From positions 3,348,001 through 3,412,000 of the forward strand of contig CP085831.1 of NCBI GenBank assembly GCA_020809705.1: a DNA stretch of 64,000 nucleotides. Direction: 5' to 3'. Source of the DNA: Calonectria ilicicola (lineage: Eukaryota; Ascomycota; Sordariomycetes; Hypocreales; Nectriaceae). Of this stretch, positions 11,940 through 22,500 are shown piece by piece. Numbering within the stretch: position 1 is the stretch's first letter; the number at the start of each line of letters is the position of its first letter. The notes under the pieces were generated by a model. The model made no database searches. It had not been told where the DNA came from and worked only from the letters and a program-made list of their open reading frames with translations. Position numbers and translations under genes: made by a program.

Positions 11940-12827
11940 TCATCTCCTATAAAGTCGCTCTGGTGTATGAACCAAAACATTCACCCACTCTTCATCCGAC
12001 ATCCAAGATCGTAACGTTCTAAGCTCATGTACAGTATCGACACCTTGCAGCGGAGGCGACGGATCCAATCCTTTTTGCCGTGCGTCAATATGAGGCCAGT
12101 CGCTTCCCCAAACGACGGCCCCCGGCGCTGCATCTAAAAAGGCCCTTATTATGGGCTTCATAAGTGTAATATCGGCAGGTGAGCGCCTGTGCAGGGCGCC
12201 AATTTTGACAAAGAAATGACCCGAGGTCAACAAGTCTATGAAGCGGCGGAGGTCCGGCCCATTCAAGTCTGCCGGTATTGCTGATCCGTTGTGATCCGCC
12301 ACAACATTCACGCCACGCAATTCGGGGTGGTTTAGTATTGTGTCTGCCAACCTTGCCCATGTCCTGAGGGGAAGCTGGGCCGAAACACTCCAATTGAACG
12401 TGATGACGCCACCCAGTCGCGCGACTTGGAGAAACTGGTCCTGGACCCATTTCAAATCATCCCCAGCTCCCCCGTAACTGCCGTGTATCCGTATAGATCT
12501 GATGCCAGCCTCATGGAAGCTGTAGAACTCTAATTGGTTGCGAGATTGTAAAGGCCTGTGGTGGTCTGGGTCGGCCAGCACAGTGCCTCTGAGATCCTTG
12601 GTTGTCAACTTGCGACCTGCATCGAGGCTCTCCAGCAAGTTCAGCGGACCATTGTCAATGGTCGCTTGCACCACCACGATATTATCTGTATATGAGTTTT
12701 GCAGTAGGCTATTCAGAGGAGCGGGGAATGGGGTATATGCTCGGGTTGGTTTGAATGGGTGCCTCTCTGGGTTGAAACAATGAACGTGGCAGTTCCAGGC
12801 CCCAGAAGGAATGATTGAGTTGGGCAT
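11940..12827 (-). CDS. amidohydrolase-2 (TIM-barrel) family protein, lactonase-like
   Basis: A single exon of 295 residues from ATG 12827, chosen because the MPNSIIPSGAWNCHVH start is compact. The upstream in-frame ATG at 12932 would add an unlikely Lys-rich leader. Near the N-terminus is GAWNCHVHCFNPERHPF, where HxH is the metal-binding pair of the family. Near the C-terminus is VVWGSDWPH, with the conserved aspartate of the barrel. This arrangement matches the amidohydrolase-related proteins that include 2-pyrone-4,6-dicarboxylate lactonase (LigI). Such enzymes hydrolyse lactones or decarboxylate aromatic acids. The flanking organic-anion permease and hydroxyacid dehydrogenase favour a catabolic role. 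I assign the superfamily with confidence and the lactonase activity only tentatively. Confidence 0.85.
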   Translation of the reverse strand: MPNSIIPSGAWNCHVHCFNPERHPFKPTRAYTPFPAPLNSLLQNSYTDNIVVVQATIDNGPLNLLESLDAGRKLTTKDLRGTVLADPDHHRPLQSRNQLEFYSFHEAGIRSIRIHGSYGGAGDDLKWVQDQFLQVARLGGVITFNWSVSAQLPLRTWARLADTILNHPELRGVNVVADHNGSAIPADLNGPDLRRFIDLLTSGHFFVKIGALHRRSPADITLMKPIIRAFLDAAPGAVVWGSDWPHIDARQKGLDPSPPLQGVDTVHELRTLRSWMSDEEWVNVLVHTPERLYRR

Positions 12828-13555
12828 CTTGGTAACTCCGGTAGATAGAGACACAACTTTAATGAATGACTTGCCTCTTTTCGTTTTAAAGAAACTGACT
12901 GATTGTTCCCAAGAGCTATACTTGTGGTGCAATCATCATCTGGCTGGGGATCTAACTCGATCCCCGCACCTTAGTCGCGTGCATGGACCCACCGGACTTG
13001 ACCTTTTTCACGTGTACGCGAAGTCCGATGGAGGATGAATGACGTTTGTCTTCTCCAATCGCGATGCTTCCGGACTATAATTTTTTTTTATGGGAGCAGA
13101 CCAATTATTTGGTTGGGGGTGACTCAACTCCAAGCCAGCGAGAACCAAATGGCCTTGTCCTCCCCAGAGTCTGCAGAAAGCTCCGATGCCTGCTACTCAG
13201 AGATGTGGGGATGGCGTGTCTTTCTTGGAGAGTCCGGCTAAATCGGCACAGGATGCGGGCCATGTCCGATCACATCGGACAAAACATTCAAGAAGATCGG
13301 ACGTGTCCCGTAGCTTGGTGAAATGAGTTGTAGAAGAGAGGATTCAAGATGGCAGGGATAATATTTTCCTGCAACCATGTTGAAAATTGGACTGTCGCGT
13401 CTGGTTCTATCCCTCTCACCCTGAATTGCTTATTTTGTTCTCTGTTCAATTCATGACACACAGGTATCGGAAAAAGCACCAAAACCAAGCATTTCAGTTA
13501 ACAACATTCCCATATACTATTGCTGCTGAAAGCTCAAGCTGGAGCACCTACCAAA
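12828..13555. promoter_or_regulatory. divergent promoter with repeated GTCCGAT/ATCGGAC half-sites
   Basis: This 728-nt region lies between the amidohydrolase (-) and the hydroxyacid dehydrogenase (+). It contains a perfect inverted repeat, GTCCGAT-CAC-ATCGGAC, at 13264-13280, a further ATCGGAC at 13296-13302 and a GTCCGAT at 13023-13029. A related TCCGGAC is at about 13064. Paired CGG-containing half-sites in a shared promoter are what a fungal zinc-cluster dimer would bind, so this is a candidate operator co-regulating both genes. The binding protein is unknown. Confidence 0.5.
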
Positions 13556-14533
13556 ATGGCCCCAAGTCGATTGGGTGGTGCACTTGAGATTGGCACGGTG
13601 GACACCTCGAAGCCGACTTTGTATCTCATTGACACATTTCACCCAGAGGCCATCGAGTATTGCCAACAGAGATTCAACACTATTTTGCCATCAGATATTA
13701 GACCCTCTAATTGGCGCGAAAATGCCGAGTACTTACTCCTCAAGGCCTCATACCTGACGGCAGAGGACATAGCTGCATTCCCCAACCTCAAGGCCATTGG
13801 CAAACAAGGTGTGGGAATCGATAGGATTGATCCTAAGGCTTGCAAAGAGCGCGGTATCAAGATATTTAATTCACCAGGAGCCAACGCTCAGGCTGTTGCC
13901 GAGATGGCTGTGTCTTTGGCTCTGTCAATAGCACGCGAAGTGCCACGCATTGTCACCGAGCAGTCTCAAGGGAGGATAGTACCCAAAGAAACATGTTCAG
14001 GGCTTTTAATGTATCGGAAAACAGTCGGAATTCTTGGCATGGGCAACATTGGTCAGGCAGTGGCGCGTATTTGGCGCGGCGGCTTCGAGGCTAATATCAT
14101 CGCCTACGATCCCTACGTGCAGGAAGATGCATGGGCAAATCTTCCTCATACACGCGCTAGATGCTTGGCAGAAGTTCTTAGTGCTTCCGATATACTCACC
14201 ATTCACATGCCGCTAACACCAGAGACCCGGTCCCTGATATCCTATCGTGAGCTAAGCCTTATGAAGCCCACATCCATCGTCATCAACGCCGCACGTGGTG
14301 CCATTGTCAATGAGCTGGATCTCGAGCGTGCACTGCGAGAAGGCATCATTTGGGGCGCCGGGCTAGATTGCCACGAAGAGGAACCACCAACGAGGGAAAA
14401 ATACGGCAAGCTCTGGGAGCAGAGGGTAGTGAGCACGCCACACATTGGCGCGGCAACATCACAAACTCAAAGGGACTCGGCAATAATGGCTGCCGAGAGG
14501 CTATACAACTTTGCCAAAGGAAAAGAGGACTAA
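13556..14533 (+). CDS. D-isomer-specific 2-hydroxyacid dehydrogenase
   Basis: A single exon of 325 residues. ATG 13556 is preferred because it has a good CAAAATGGC context and a GxG-free leader would result from starting upstream. The NAD-binding motif is GILGMGNIGQAVARIW (GxGxxG). The catalytic triad of the family is visible: Arg in NAARGAI (about 246), Glu in CHEEEP (about 273) and His in TPHIGAA (about 295). The N-terminal substrate domain includes KAIGKQGVGIDRID. It should interconvert a D-2-hydroxyacid and its 2-keto acid with NAD(P). The closest general resemblance is to 3-phosphoglycerate dehydrogenase-like and glyoxylate/hydroxypyruvate reductase-like proteins, without the ACT domain of serine synthesis. 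It is divergent from the lactonase-like gene, and a shared promoter suggests a shared catabolic task. Confidence 0.9.
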   Translation: MAPSRLGGALEIGTVDTSKPTLYLIDTFHPEAIEYCQQRFNTILPSDIRPSNWRENAEYLLLKASYLTAEDIAAFPNLKAIGKQGVGIDRIDPKACKERGIKIFNSPGANAQAVAEMAVSLALSIAREVPRIVTEQSQGRIVPKETCSGLLMYRKTVGILGMGNIGQAVARIWRGGFEANIIAYDPYVQEDAWANLPHTRARCLAEVLSASDILTIHMPLTPETRSLISYRELSLMKPTSIVINAARGAIVNELDLERALREGIIWGAGLDCHEEEPPTREKYGKLWEQRVVSTPHIGAATSQTQRDSAIMAAERLYNFAKGKED

Positions 14534-15080
14534 TTCGGGAATCATATTTTCCTTCCGTCTCCACTTGATGCGGAATGGTGGGGTCGGGATCAAAATTGAA
14601 TCCATCCACCAGCCAATTTAGGATGCCATCCTTGTGTTGTAGGCCTTCATAAAATTTGAAACACCTTATTTTTTGACCTCGGCTTAAATTTTGGTTAGCT
14701 TGAGCAAATATGAACAAAGATAATTGTCTCAAGGATGATCGCTCTGTATCGGCCTTCCTGATTCGCTTTCGGTTTTGCTCGCGAACACATGCTTTTCGTT
14801 TTCGCTTTTTCGTTCTTCGGTCTTCGGTCTCGCCAACCACCACCCCTGGCAAGTGGATGATCTCCGTGATTGATGATTGGACGGCGGAGAAAAGCTTGAA
14901 TATAATGATGGCCCCTGCCTTCCGCGTGCCGCAGCTGGCCGAATCGGCCACGCTCTAGGGTGGCATTTCGTGGGTTTTATTTCCATGGGTGTCGAGCTTG
15001 TGGCAAACGAGCTAGACAATTACTTCATATCTTACAGAATTTGTTGTATTACCGTCTAATCAAGGTATTATGTGAGATCC
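14534..15080. other. convergent intergenic spacer
   Basis: Lies between the 3' ends of the hydroxyacid dehydrogenase (+) and the short-chain dehydrogenase (-). The open frames on either strand (for example 14710-14958) are Arg/Phe/Ser-rich and look non-coding. A TTTTCGTTTTCGC-like repetitive tract at about 14785-14810 is the only local feature. Confidence 0.5.
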
Positions 15081-16197
15081 TTAAGCATTTTCTTCTAGCC
15101 CCACGAGCTCTAGACTTTTAGCCCATAATTTTTTCTCGGTACACTCATCGTATGTGTTCTTCCCGTGCCCTGGCTCTAAGAAGCCCCCAACAGCACACAG
15201 TTTAGTCTCGCCACAATGCTCTAAATATTGTCCGCCCTTTCCTTTTAACTCTTGTGCTACTGCAGCCCATGTCGGGGTCGCAGCCCCCTGAGCCGGGGTT
15301 TTTCGTAAATTCCCTACTCCGAATTGTTCCAACATGGCGACAACCTCTGGAGTAAATCTCGTAAATTGGGTGATTGAAATGCCTGGGTCTACACTGAATG
15401 CGTGCAGCCCTCGAGATCCATATCGTCTCTCAACCTCGTTAGCAAAGTGCACATCGGCAAGTTTTGCTGCAGCGTAAGCATTGGCTGCGTCGTAAGGGCG
15501 TGATTTGAATGCAAGGTCGTCTAGATCATAGCTCCCAAGGCGATGGGCGGCAGAAGCCACGGTCACAACGCGTGTCTCAAAATGGGTCGCAGATGCCAAG
15601 AGAGCCGGCTCGAGTAGCTGAAAGAGTAAAAAATGACCTGTTTTCTTTGGTGTAAGCTAAAAACTAGCGAGAACACGCGTATCTGCTTACCGAGATAGTT
15701 CGCTGCAAAATGGCTTTCAACACCTGCTTTAGTCACCCGCCAAGGAGCTCCTAACATGCCTGAATCGTGGGTTAATTGCCAGATTTGGAATGCAAACCCG
15801 GAGCAAGAGACTTACCAGCATTATTTATAAGTAGATGTAAAGTCTTTGATTTTGCTAAAAATGTCTGAGCCGCATCGCGAACGCTATCAAGTGACAAGAG
15901 ATCGAGTTGGATAACTTCTATTTTCCCCGGATGCCCATCACGCCGGATACTCTCGGCAACCTCGTGGCCTTTCTTGATGTCGCGAACAGTCATGTAGACA
16001 TCGGCTCCCGTAGCGTGCATCGCTCTTGCGATTTCTGCTCCTATTCCACCCGGAGAACAGCCAGTTATTAAGGCAACCTTGCCCTGCCATTTGCCGACGA
16101 GGTTCTGATCCTCCACAATCTGGATAGCGGTAGGACGACCATCCCCAGGGCCGCTAGGAGCTCTATGACTGTCAGCGTAGGGTTGAATTAGTCCCAT
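15081..16197 (-). CDS. short-chain dehydrogenase/reductase, retinol-dehydrogenase-like
   Basis: Three exons (16197-15816, 15759-15691, 15637-15081) give 335 residues. Both introns are 53-56 nt with good donors (GTAAGT, GTAAGC). The cofactor motif is LITGCSPGGIGAEIA (TGxxxGIG) and the NNAG motif is completed exactly by the first splice junction. The catalytic Tyr/Lys are in NAYAAAKLAD, with the Ser in VVTVASAAH. It should oxidise an alcohol or reduce a ketone/aldehyde using NAD(P)(H). The layout (the DLLSLDSVRDAA loop and the longer C-terminal part) fits the light-dependent protochlorophyllide reductase/retinol dehydrogenase-like SDR group common in fungal accessory regions. The substrate is unknown. 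It is convergent with the hydroxyacid dehydrogenase, so co-regulation is less likely. Confidence 0.88.
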
Positions 16198-17339
16198 TTT
16201 GGTGTTGGTGTTGCGGACAAAGGCATTGCTATGTTGAACTAATGCCGACGAGGCTTACATATGGAACGCGCAATGTAAGTCTACAATGATATAGTTTCGT
16301 CCATGACTAGGATTATTTATTGTCATTTATTTCTTACCTAACTCGTATCACACGTGTACGGCCTCGTCAAAGTCCCATGACGTCGGGTTTAGGCGGGATG
16401 GATCCCAGACGAGATGCACAAGGTTTCCGGCGAACTCAATTAGTACTGGTGCCGGAGTCTTGAGTTGCGCCGTGGTGGTCAGTGCAAGCTTTTTCTTTTA
16501 GCTTATATAATCTTGTCGCGAAAGTTGCCGCTTACTCGAGCAGCAATACGAGAGTAGCTGAACGAAACTCTCGCTGCTTGTTTCCTACCCCTCCCCCTTT
16601 TCTATGTGAGGCCTCTCTGCTTACACGCTTCGGTTTGTTTACATAATCGGAGATTTTGGGCTTGCCGTGTTGGAGTAGTTGTGTGCCACATGCAACTGTG
16701 GTGGGACAATTGTATATCCTTTAACTCCTGCATTCTTACCCTTTAATTTTAATCCTTGCCTTCTAGCCCAAATACAGTAGTATGTAACTAGTATCTGATG
16801 TCTGAAGCGTCTTATTTTGGTTCTTCTTGTGCCGCCGGATCTTGGCTGGTTCCGCGTGTCCGATTTAAAGTTCAAATAGCTCAACGCCGCGGACTTTTTC
16901 CACTTTTCCCGCAATCCACTTTTGTGGGCTGATGATTTGACAGGGTGCTTGGCGGTTTCTCGACTTCACTTTCAGTTCTCAAGTTAATAATAAGTCGGCT
17001 GCATCGGGTCTATTTCTGCCGAATCCTCCAGCAACTCCACCCCGACCTTTGCTGCATCCAACACCCATCGATTTAAAATTAACCCCATCGGAATATTTCC
17101 GAGACGCTTCGTAGTCGGTTTTTTACACCTACACTATGTGAAAAGCGACATTGTAGCTAGGGAGATGCTCTAGAAACTTTCTATTATCTATCAGGATTGC
17201 AGTCTATCTTCTATAATATGCGAAAAAAATTATTGTAGATCGGGGGAAGTGCGTATCATCTCATTCTTGAATTGCCAGTCATGATTCATCAGCAGGCATA
17301 TTTCCCAACGTTCTGAGCCTTTAAAATCTTCCCTCCCGA
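16198..17339. other. intergenic region, promoter side of the short-chain dehydrogenase
   Basis: About 1.1 kb without a recognisable gene. A TATA-like CTTATATAAT is at about 16502. CGG-rich patches are at 16375-16440 and 16830-16960. The minus-strand frame at 16639-16914 is basic, with no motif. The right part (about 17100-17230) is AT-rich. The 3' UTR of the secreted-protein gene should lie at the right edge. Confidence 0.45.
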
Positions 17340-18338
17340 TTAAACAGCGCAGTTGCGATCATATAATTTAGACTGGTTACACTGGGTGAACATGTAACTA
17401 TACGTGGAGTAAAGGCTCGAGGCATTTACACTTGCAATGTTGCAATTGGTTTGAGTACCGGTCGAAAACTGGTAACCCAGGCAAGTGGAGACGCTCAGAC
17501 AATATTGCTTGCAGGCGGCAAGGGTATTATAGTCTTGGCTTGCGTTTATGATGCAATCTCCGATGCTGCACCCGACAATACCACAGTTGACGATCTGGGT
17601 TGCAGCCACCTTGACCAAGCTGGTTGTGCTCTTCGTGACGATGGTGGTTTTGGTAGGCACGGAAACCTGGGTGGTGTTAGATCGCATGAATTCATCGTGT
17701 ATTTAAGGCCGCTTACAGTTTGAAGTAGGGTTGTGGTGGTGGTAACAGTGACTGTTACGGAAACAGCAGGCGATGGGGTGGGGATTACACAAGAACAAGC
17801 ACTGCTGACTTTGGCAGGGGCATAAGACTTGGAAAACCACGTTGGGTAAGGAATATTGCTATCTCGCTTGTTGAGTTGCTGTTGCGTGGTGACTTGTTGT
17901 GTGAAAAGAGTCGGCACTTGTGTTATAGTCGTTGTGCCTGTGGTCTTGGTTGTATAGCTGGGTGGTGAAAATTAGCATGATAATTTTTTTTTTAGAATGA
18001 ATCAATGGCTAGACCAACATGACATTAACAGTAGCAACGGTTGCACCCTTTTTGGGTTGGATTGTGGTTGTTGCAAGAGCCGTCACTACATTGTACTGAG
18101 TGCTAGTGGTGGTAGTTTGAAGCCAAGAAGAGCAAAAGTCACTAGCGCTGGAACTGTATCTTGCATCCACAAAATTTTGCAATGCCTTGGTGTCGTCACA
18201 TCCCTGTACTTGTCGCTTCTGGAGACCGTCGGAATTCGGTGGATCGATGATGAGAGTGTCTGAGTGGAAAACTGGGTTGAAGCGCCGAGACCGTGCGAAC
18301 GCCTCGGCGGCGAATAGAACAAGAACACTGAAACGCAT
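17340..18338 (-). CDS. secreted Ser/Thr-rich protein with apple/PAN-like Cys domain
   Basis: The proposed exons are 18338-18030, 17944-17717 and 17666-17340 (about 287 residues). The second intron (17667-17716) is well defined. The ends of the first are uncertain, since several donors and two acceptors (17957 or 17944) keep the frame. The start at 18338 gives a clean signal peptide (MRFSVLVLFAAEAFARS), while the in-frame ATG 33 nt upstream would spoil it. The middle is Thr/Val/Ser-rich and likely O-glycosylated. The C-terminal ~90 residues hold regularly placed cysteines (CGIVGCSIGDC, AACKQYCLSVSTCLGYQF, NCNIA, QCN), resembling the PAN/apple-like fold of fungal surface proteins that bind carbohydrate or protein. 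Extracellular or cell-wall location is likely. The molecular role is unknown. Confidence 0.7.
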
Positions 18339-19550
18339 GATGTCTGTGGAAATATCTTGGTAATGCTTCAAGAGAATGGGATGATACGTAGAAGCTCCTG
18401 GGGAATGGATGCAACAATACTCACCCTCTACATGAGTGGATTACTACATTAAATATTAAATTCCATCCGTTGGCATCGCGCGAGTCGCGTCACAAACATT
18501 CACGCCGGTTCTGCAAATTCTGCGGTTGGCCGATCAAGCTAATGAATCTACGGTGGGTTTAGAACGGTGACCTAGACTTCCTTGGCGGTTTGGGTTTGAT
18601 CGAGTGCCCAGCTAGCTGGAATGTGGAGCATGTCAACAGCAAGAAATGCGTCAATGCTAACTGGAACAAGACAAATCCCCTGCGCTAGATCGCGGGAACG
18701 AGGCTCAATGGAGATCTCGACAGGGTCCAGATCCCATTTGGCTATTTAGAGAGTCTCTCATAAAGGGGTTGGTCGGTGCGGCCGGTGAGAATGACGGATT
18801 GAGCCGTCGAAATAAATTCAGTGCCTGTCCATAATGCCTTTGCCCCTGAAACCTTAGTCTGTGGCTGATACACCACATGGTTTTGGAAGCCATCGTTGTT
18901 ACAGAAGTTCAGCGGAACAACTTGAAACTCAGGTTCCGCACTAGCTATCAACCTCACTTCAGCCTCTACAGTTTTGATAATATAAATTCATAGAATCGAT
19001 AGAATGGAGCCTTCAAGACCTTCCGCACAACCTCTGTAGCCCAATCGCGACCCCTGAGAATGCCGCGGAATACCAAAGTTTAACATTGGGGATCATACCA
19101 CCGAACAATTAGCTTCATGACAACCATGTATGGGAAAACCTTGGAATGCAATGCCAAAGCTTTGAGAGACGACTTTTTTTTTTTTTTCGAGAATATCAGC
19201 CCTAAAGAATGGTGTCTGAGGTCAAAAATATTAAATTCCAGTGCTCAACTCGGCACTGAACAGCCAGAAAGAATGTGAAATTCACGGAGGCGGAGACCAC
19301 ACACGCACCATTCGTCGAATAAAATGAGTTATATAAAGGTAAAATGAAGAAACAAAGGCAACCGAATTTTTCAAGTAAAAATATTTATTATTTATGATCA
19401 GACAGGTTGAAAAGAGTCGAAGACGCACTCAAGACGTAATCGCAAATTCCCGTGGAGATATAGATTGCATATTCTTTTTTTCTATTTTAATCTATAAGAT
19501 AATTCTCTAAATGCCAAAACCCCAAAACATTTTAATGTCTATCCCCAATA
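18339..19550. other. intergenic region left of the PKS-NRPS gene
   Basis: Contains the promoter of the secreted-protein gene at its left end and the 3' end of the PKS-NRPS at its right end. The decayed coding-like stretch at 18742-19190 is listed separately. A T15 tract is at about 19171-19185, and a strong TATA-like TATATAAA is at about 19330 on the plus strand, symmetrical enough to serve either strand. Confidence 0.45.
18742..19190 (-). pseudogene. coding-like remnant, family not recognised
   Basis: On the minus strand two adjacent stretches look protein-coding. About 19190-18960 includes VFPYMVVMKLIVRWYDPQ, then an in-frame TAA, then RGRDWATEVVRKVLKAPF. In a different frame, about 18975-18742 includes ASAEPEFQVVPLNF and TKVSGAKALWTGTEF and ends in a TAG. 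Their composition is balanced and non-repetitive, unlike the surrounding spacer. The in-frame stop and the frame change argue for a degraded gene, although one or two introns could also explain them. I recognise no domain. It lies just downstream of the PKS-NRPS, so it may be a lost cluster gene. Confidence 0.35.
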
Positions 19551-22500
19551 CTAACGACGAGATACCATATCACCTTCATCACTAATCACAATGAGCCTGT
19601 GAGCAGGCATAAAATAACTATAACCCGACCTCTTGGCTTGTCCAATCCATAAAAGAGTATCCTTGCTAGGCAACTCGTTCAACTCCGGGCTGCTCTGGAG
19701 CTCCGCAATGAAGCGCTTCCAGTTAATTCTTCTAACACCATTATAGTGAATCTCGGTGGGACTTCGAGATGAAATTGAAGTATTTGTGGTAGCATCCAGT
19801 ATGCTTTTAACCACTGTTTCGGTTGGGAGGATGTCTGCCCATCCACCCAGTCCTTCCATGGTAGGGCGAACCTGAAGTTTCTTGGTAATATCCACCAGTT
19901 CATTCAGCATGTGATCTGATTCGGGTTCAGCATGGGAATCATCGGGCCCATAGCTAGGAACAGGCATCGGGATGTGGATTGTTAATGGAAGTTGGAACTG
20001 CTCAGCGACAGATCTCAGAAACCGCTCAGCAGCCCACTTAGAAGCCACATAACCGTCAGAGCCATCTTGAGGAGGAATATTTCCAACTGGTTGGGTATTT
20101 TCCATGTTATAAATTTGTGCACCCTCTGGAGTACCATAGATGCGAACGGAACCGGAGGAGAGGAAATGGAATGGGATGCGTCGTGGCAGCGCCAAACGGG
20201 CTAGTTCTTTGACAGAGTTGGTGTTGGCGGGGCGTAGGACCTCATAGTCATCCCAGAAAGAACGATTGGCTCCAGAATGCAGAATAACATCTGAATCGGA
20301 GGATAGCTGGTCGAAATCTCCAGTTGTTAGGCCCAAGTTCTTTTCTCCGAGGTCACCAGTGAAAATGACAATCTTGTCAGATGCCTTGCTCAGGGCTTCC
20401 ACATCGGTCTCTCGTCTCACTAGACAAAAGATCTTTGAAATCTTGTCAGATTCAACGAGTGCAGGAACAAGATGCCGACCGAGATAACCCGTTGCTCCAG
20501 TGAGGAACACCCTAAGGCCCTGGTTGGAGTTGCGTTGATGAGCTTCAGCTGTCAAAAGCGAGAACTCATTTGCCCAGGATGCCGGAACCGTAGTCTCCGC
20601 TTCCCAGTCAATTTTCGTAGACGAAGTCGCTGTAATGAGAGCAGCCATATCTCCGAGTTTTCCAGCATTCATCAACTCGACAAGCTTTGGCGCTGCTGAG
20701 AAATCCTCCTTGATAATTCTCTGCAGTCTTACCAAGAGCAAGGAGCTGCCACCAACATGAAAGAAGTTGGATTCAGAGTTAATTCCAGTTGCTGGGATGA
20801 AAGGCAACACACTCTTCCACACTTCAGCAAGTTTCGCCTCCATGGGACTGAGATCACGTTCACCAACCGCGTCCTGGGTGGAACCGCCAAGATTGTCAAA
20901 GGGTAAAGATTTAACCGCCGCTCGATCAAACTTGGCATGCGCATTGAGTGGAAGATTATCAAGAGCGATAATGCCGGCAGGGCGCATATAGTCAGGAACG
21001 GGAAGCGTTGCTTGAAGACCACTCAAATACTGGGCGCGTCCCGCATCGGCGAAATTCTTCGAAAAGACAACGTGTGCGACCAGAAATTTCGCACCCTCTG
21101 CTTCTCGGGCAGTCACAACAACATACTTGAGGGAACCTTTGGCAGACTCAAGAATGATGTTTTCAACCTCTGAAAGCTCAACACGGAAGCCTCTGATCTT
21201 TACCTGACTGTCGCCGTCGATTCGGCCTTTCAGAATCAATGCTCCATCCTCCCGCAGATGACCATGGTCGCCAGTGCGGTAAAGCGTGCTCCAGCCATTT
21301 TTGGCAAAGCCAGAATCCGCCTTGATGAATTTGTTGAGAAGGAAATTTTCTTTGGTTACAGCATCCAAACCCAGGTAGCCAGCAGTGACACCAACACCAC
21401 CGATCAAGATCTCTCCAGGAACGCCAATTGGAAGAGGGTTAAGCTGGGAGTCAACGATGTAGATGGCAAAGTTTGGCGCCGCAAAACCGACATTCGGCGA
21501 GGATGCGGAATCTTCAGCGCGATAAGTGATCTCTCCGCGGTGTGTGCAGGCGATTGTGGTCTCGCTCGGTCCATAGTTATTGAAAACCCGCAGATTTGGC
21601 AGTTCGAGACTTTTGAATTCGCTAATGAAATTATTCGAAAAAGCCTCTCCCCCGAAGAAAGCATAGTGCCACTGATGGCACTTCTTCAAATGATCTTGGG
21701 CATACTGGAACCACATGTCATACTCGGATGGAGTACCAGATGTGTAGTTGATTCCTTCTTCCAGTATCAGCTTAGTCACTTCAAAGGGATCGCCTCGCCT
21801 CTCGGGTGAGACGATATAGAGGCAGCCACCATTGCAAAGCGCCACAAAGGTTTGCTCGAGCGAGAAGTCAAAGCTCATGGCACTCTGCTGCAAAACCTTG
21901 GAAGCTTTGCTATTTTCGGTATCACACTGCCTCGAAAACCCCTCGTTTTGTGCGACAAGGTTAGAGTGCTTGATGACAATTCCTTTGGGTTGGCCAGTTG
22001 ATCCACTGGTGAATAGAATCACAGCAGCATCCTCGGCACGACATGCGATGCCCTGTGTTTGATCAAGGGTGCTTGTGGAAATCTTGGACACATCGACAAT
22101 ACTTGCCTCTCCTACCTCAATGGTCGCAAGCGCCGTGATAGTAGTGGAGTCGACCAACAGTTTGGCTGGCAGAGCAGTCTTGATAGCAGCCTGAGCCCGA
22201 TGAATAGAATTACGCAGATCCAGTGGGAGGTAGACACCACCGATGCGCATGATGGCCAACATCGAACAGATCCAGTCAGTACCAGGCTCTTGGAGAACTC
22301 CAATCACCTCTCCACGAGAAACCCCGGTCTCGATGAGAGTTTTGGAAATGGATTGGATTCTGCCGTTCATTTCGTCATATGTCAAAGTTTTGTCGACACT
22401 CTTCAGAGCAGGCTGAGAGCCATGCTTCTTAACGATATCTTCGATGCGGTGAGGAATTGTCTCCGACCAGCTCAGTGGGCTCGAAGGACCTGGAATTTGG

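Noticed and set aside
21258..21809. 183-codon open frame on the plus strand
   Set aside because: It runs antisense through the adenylation domain of the PKS-NRPS, whose motifs are clear in the other strand, and has no domain of its own.
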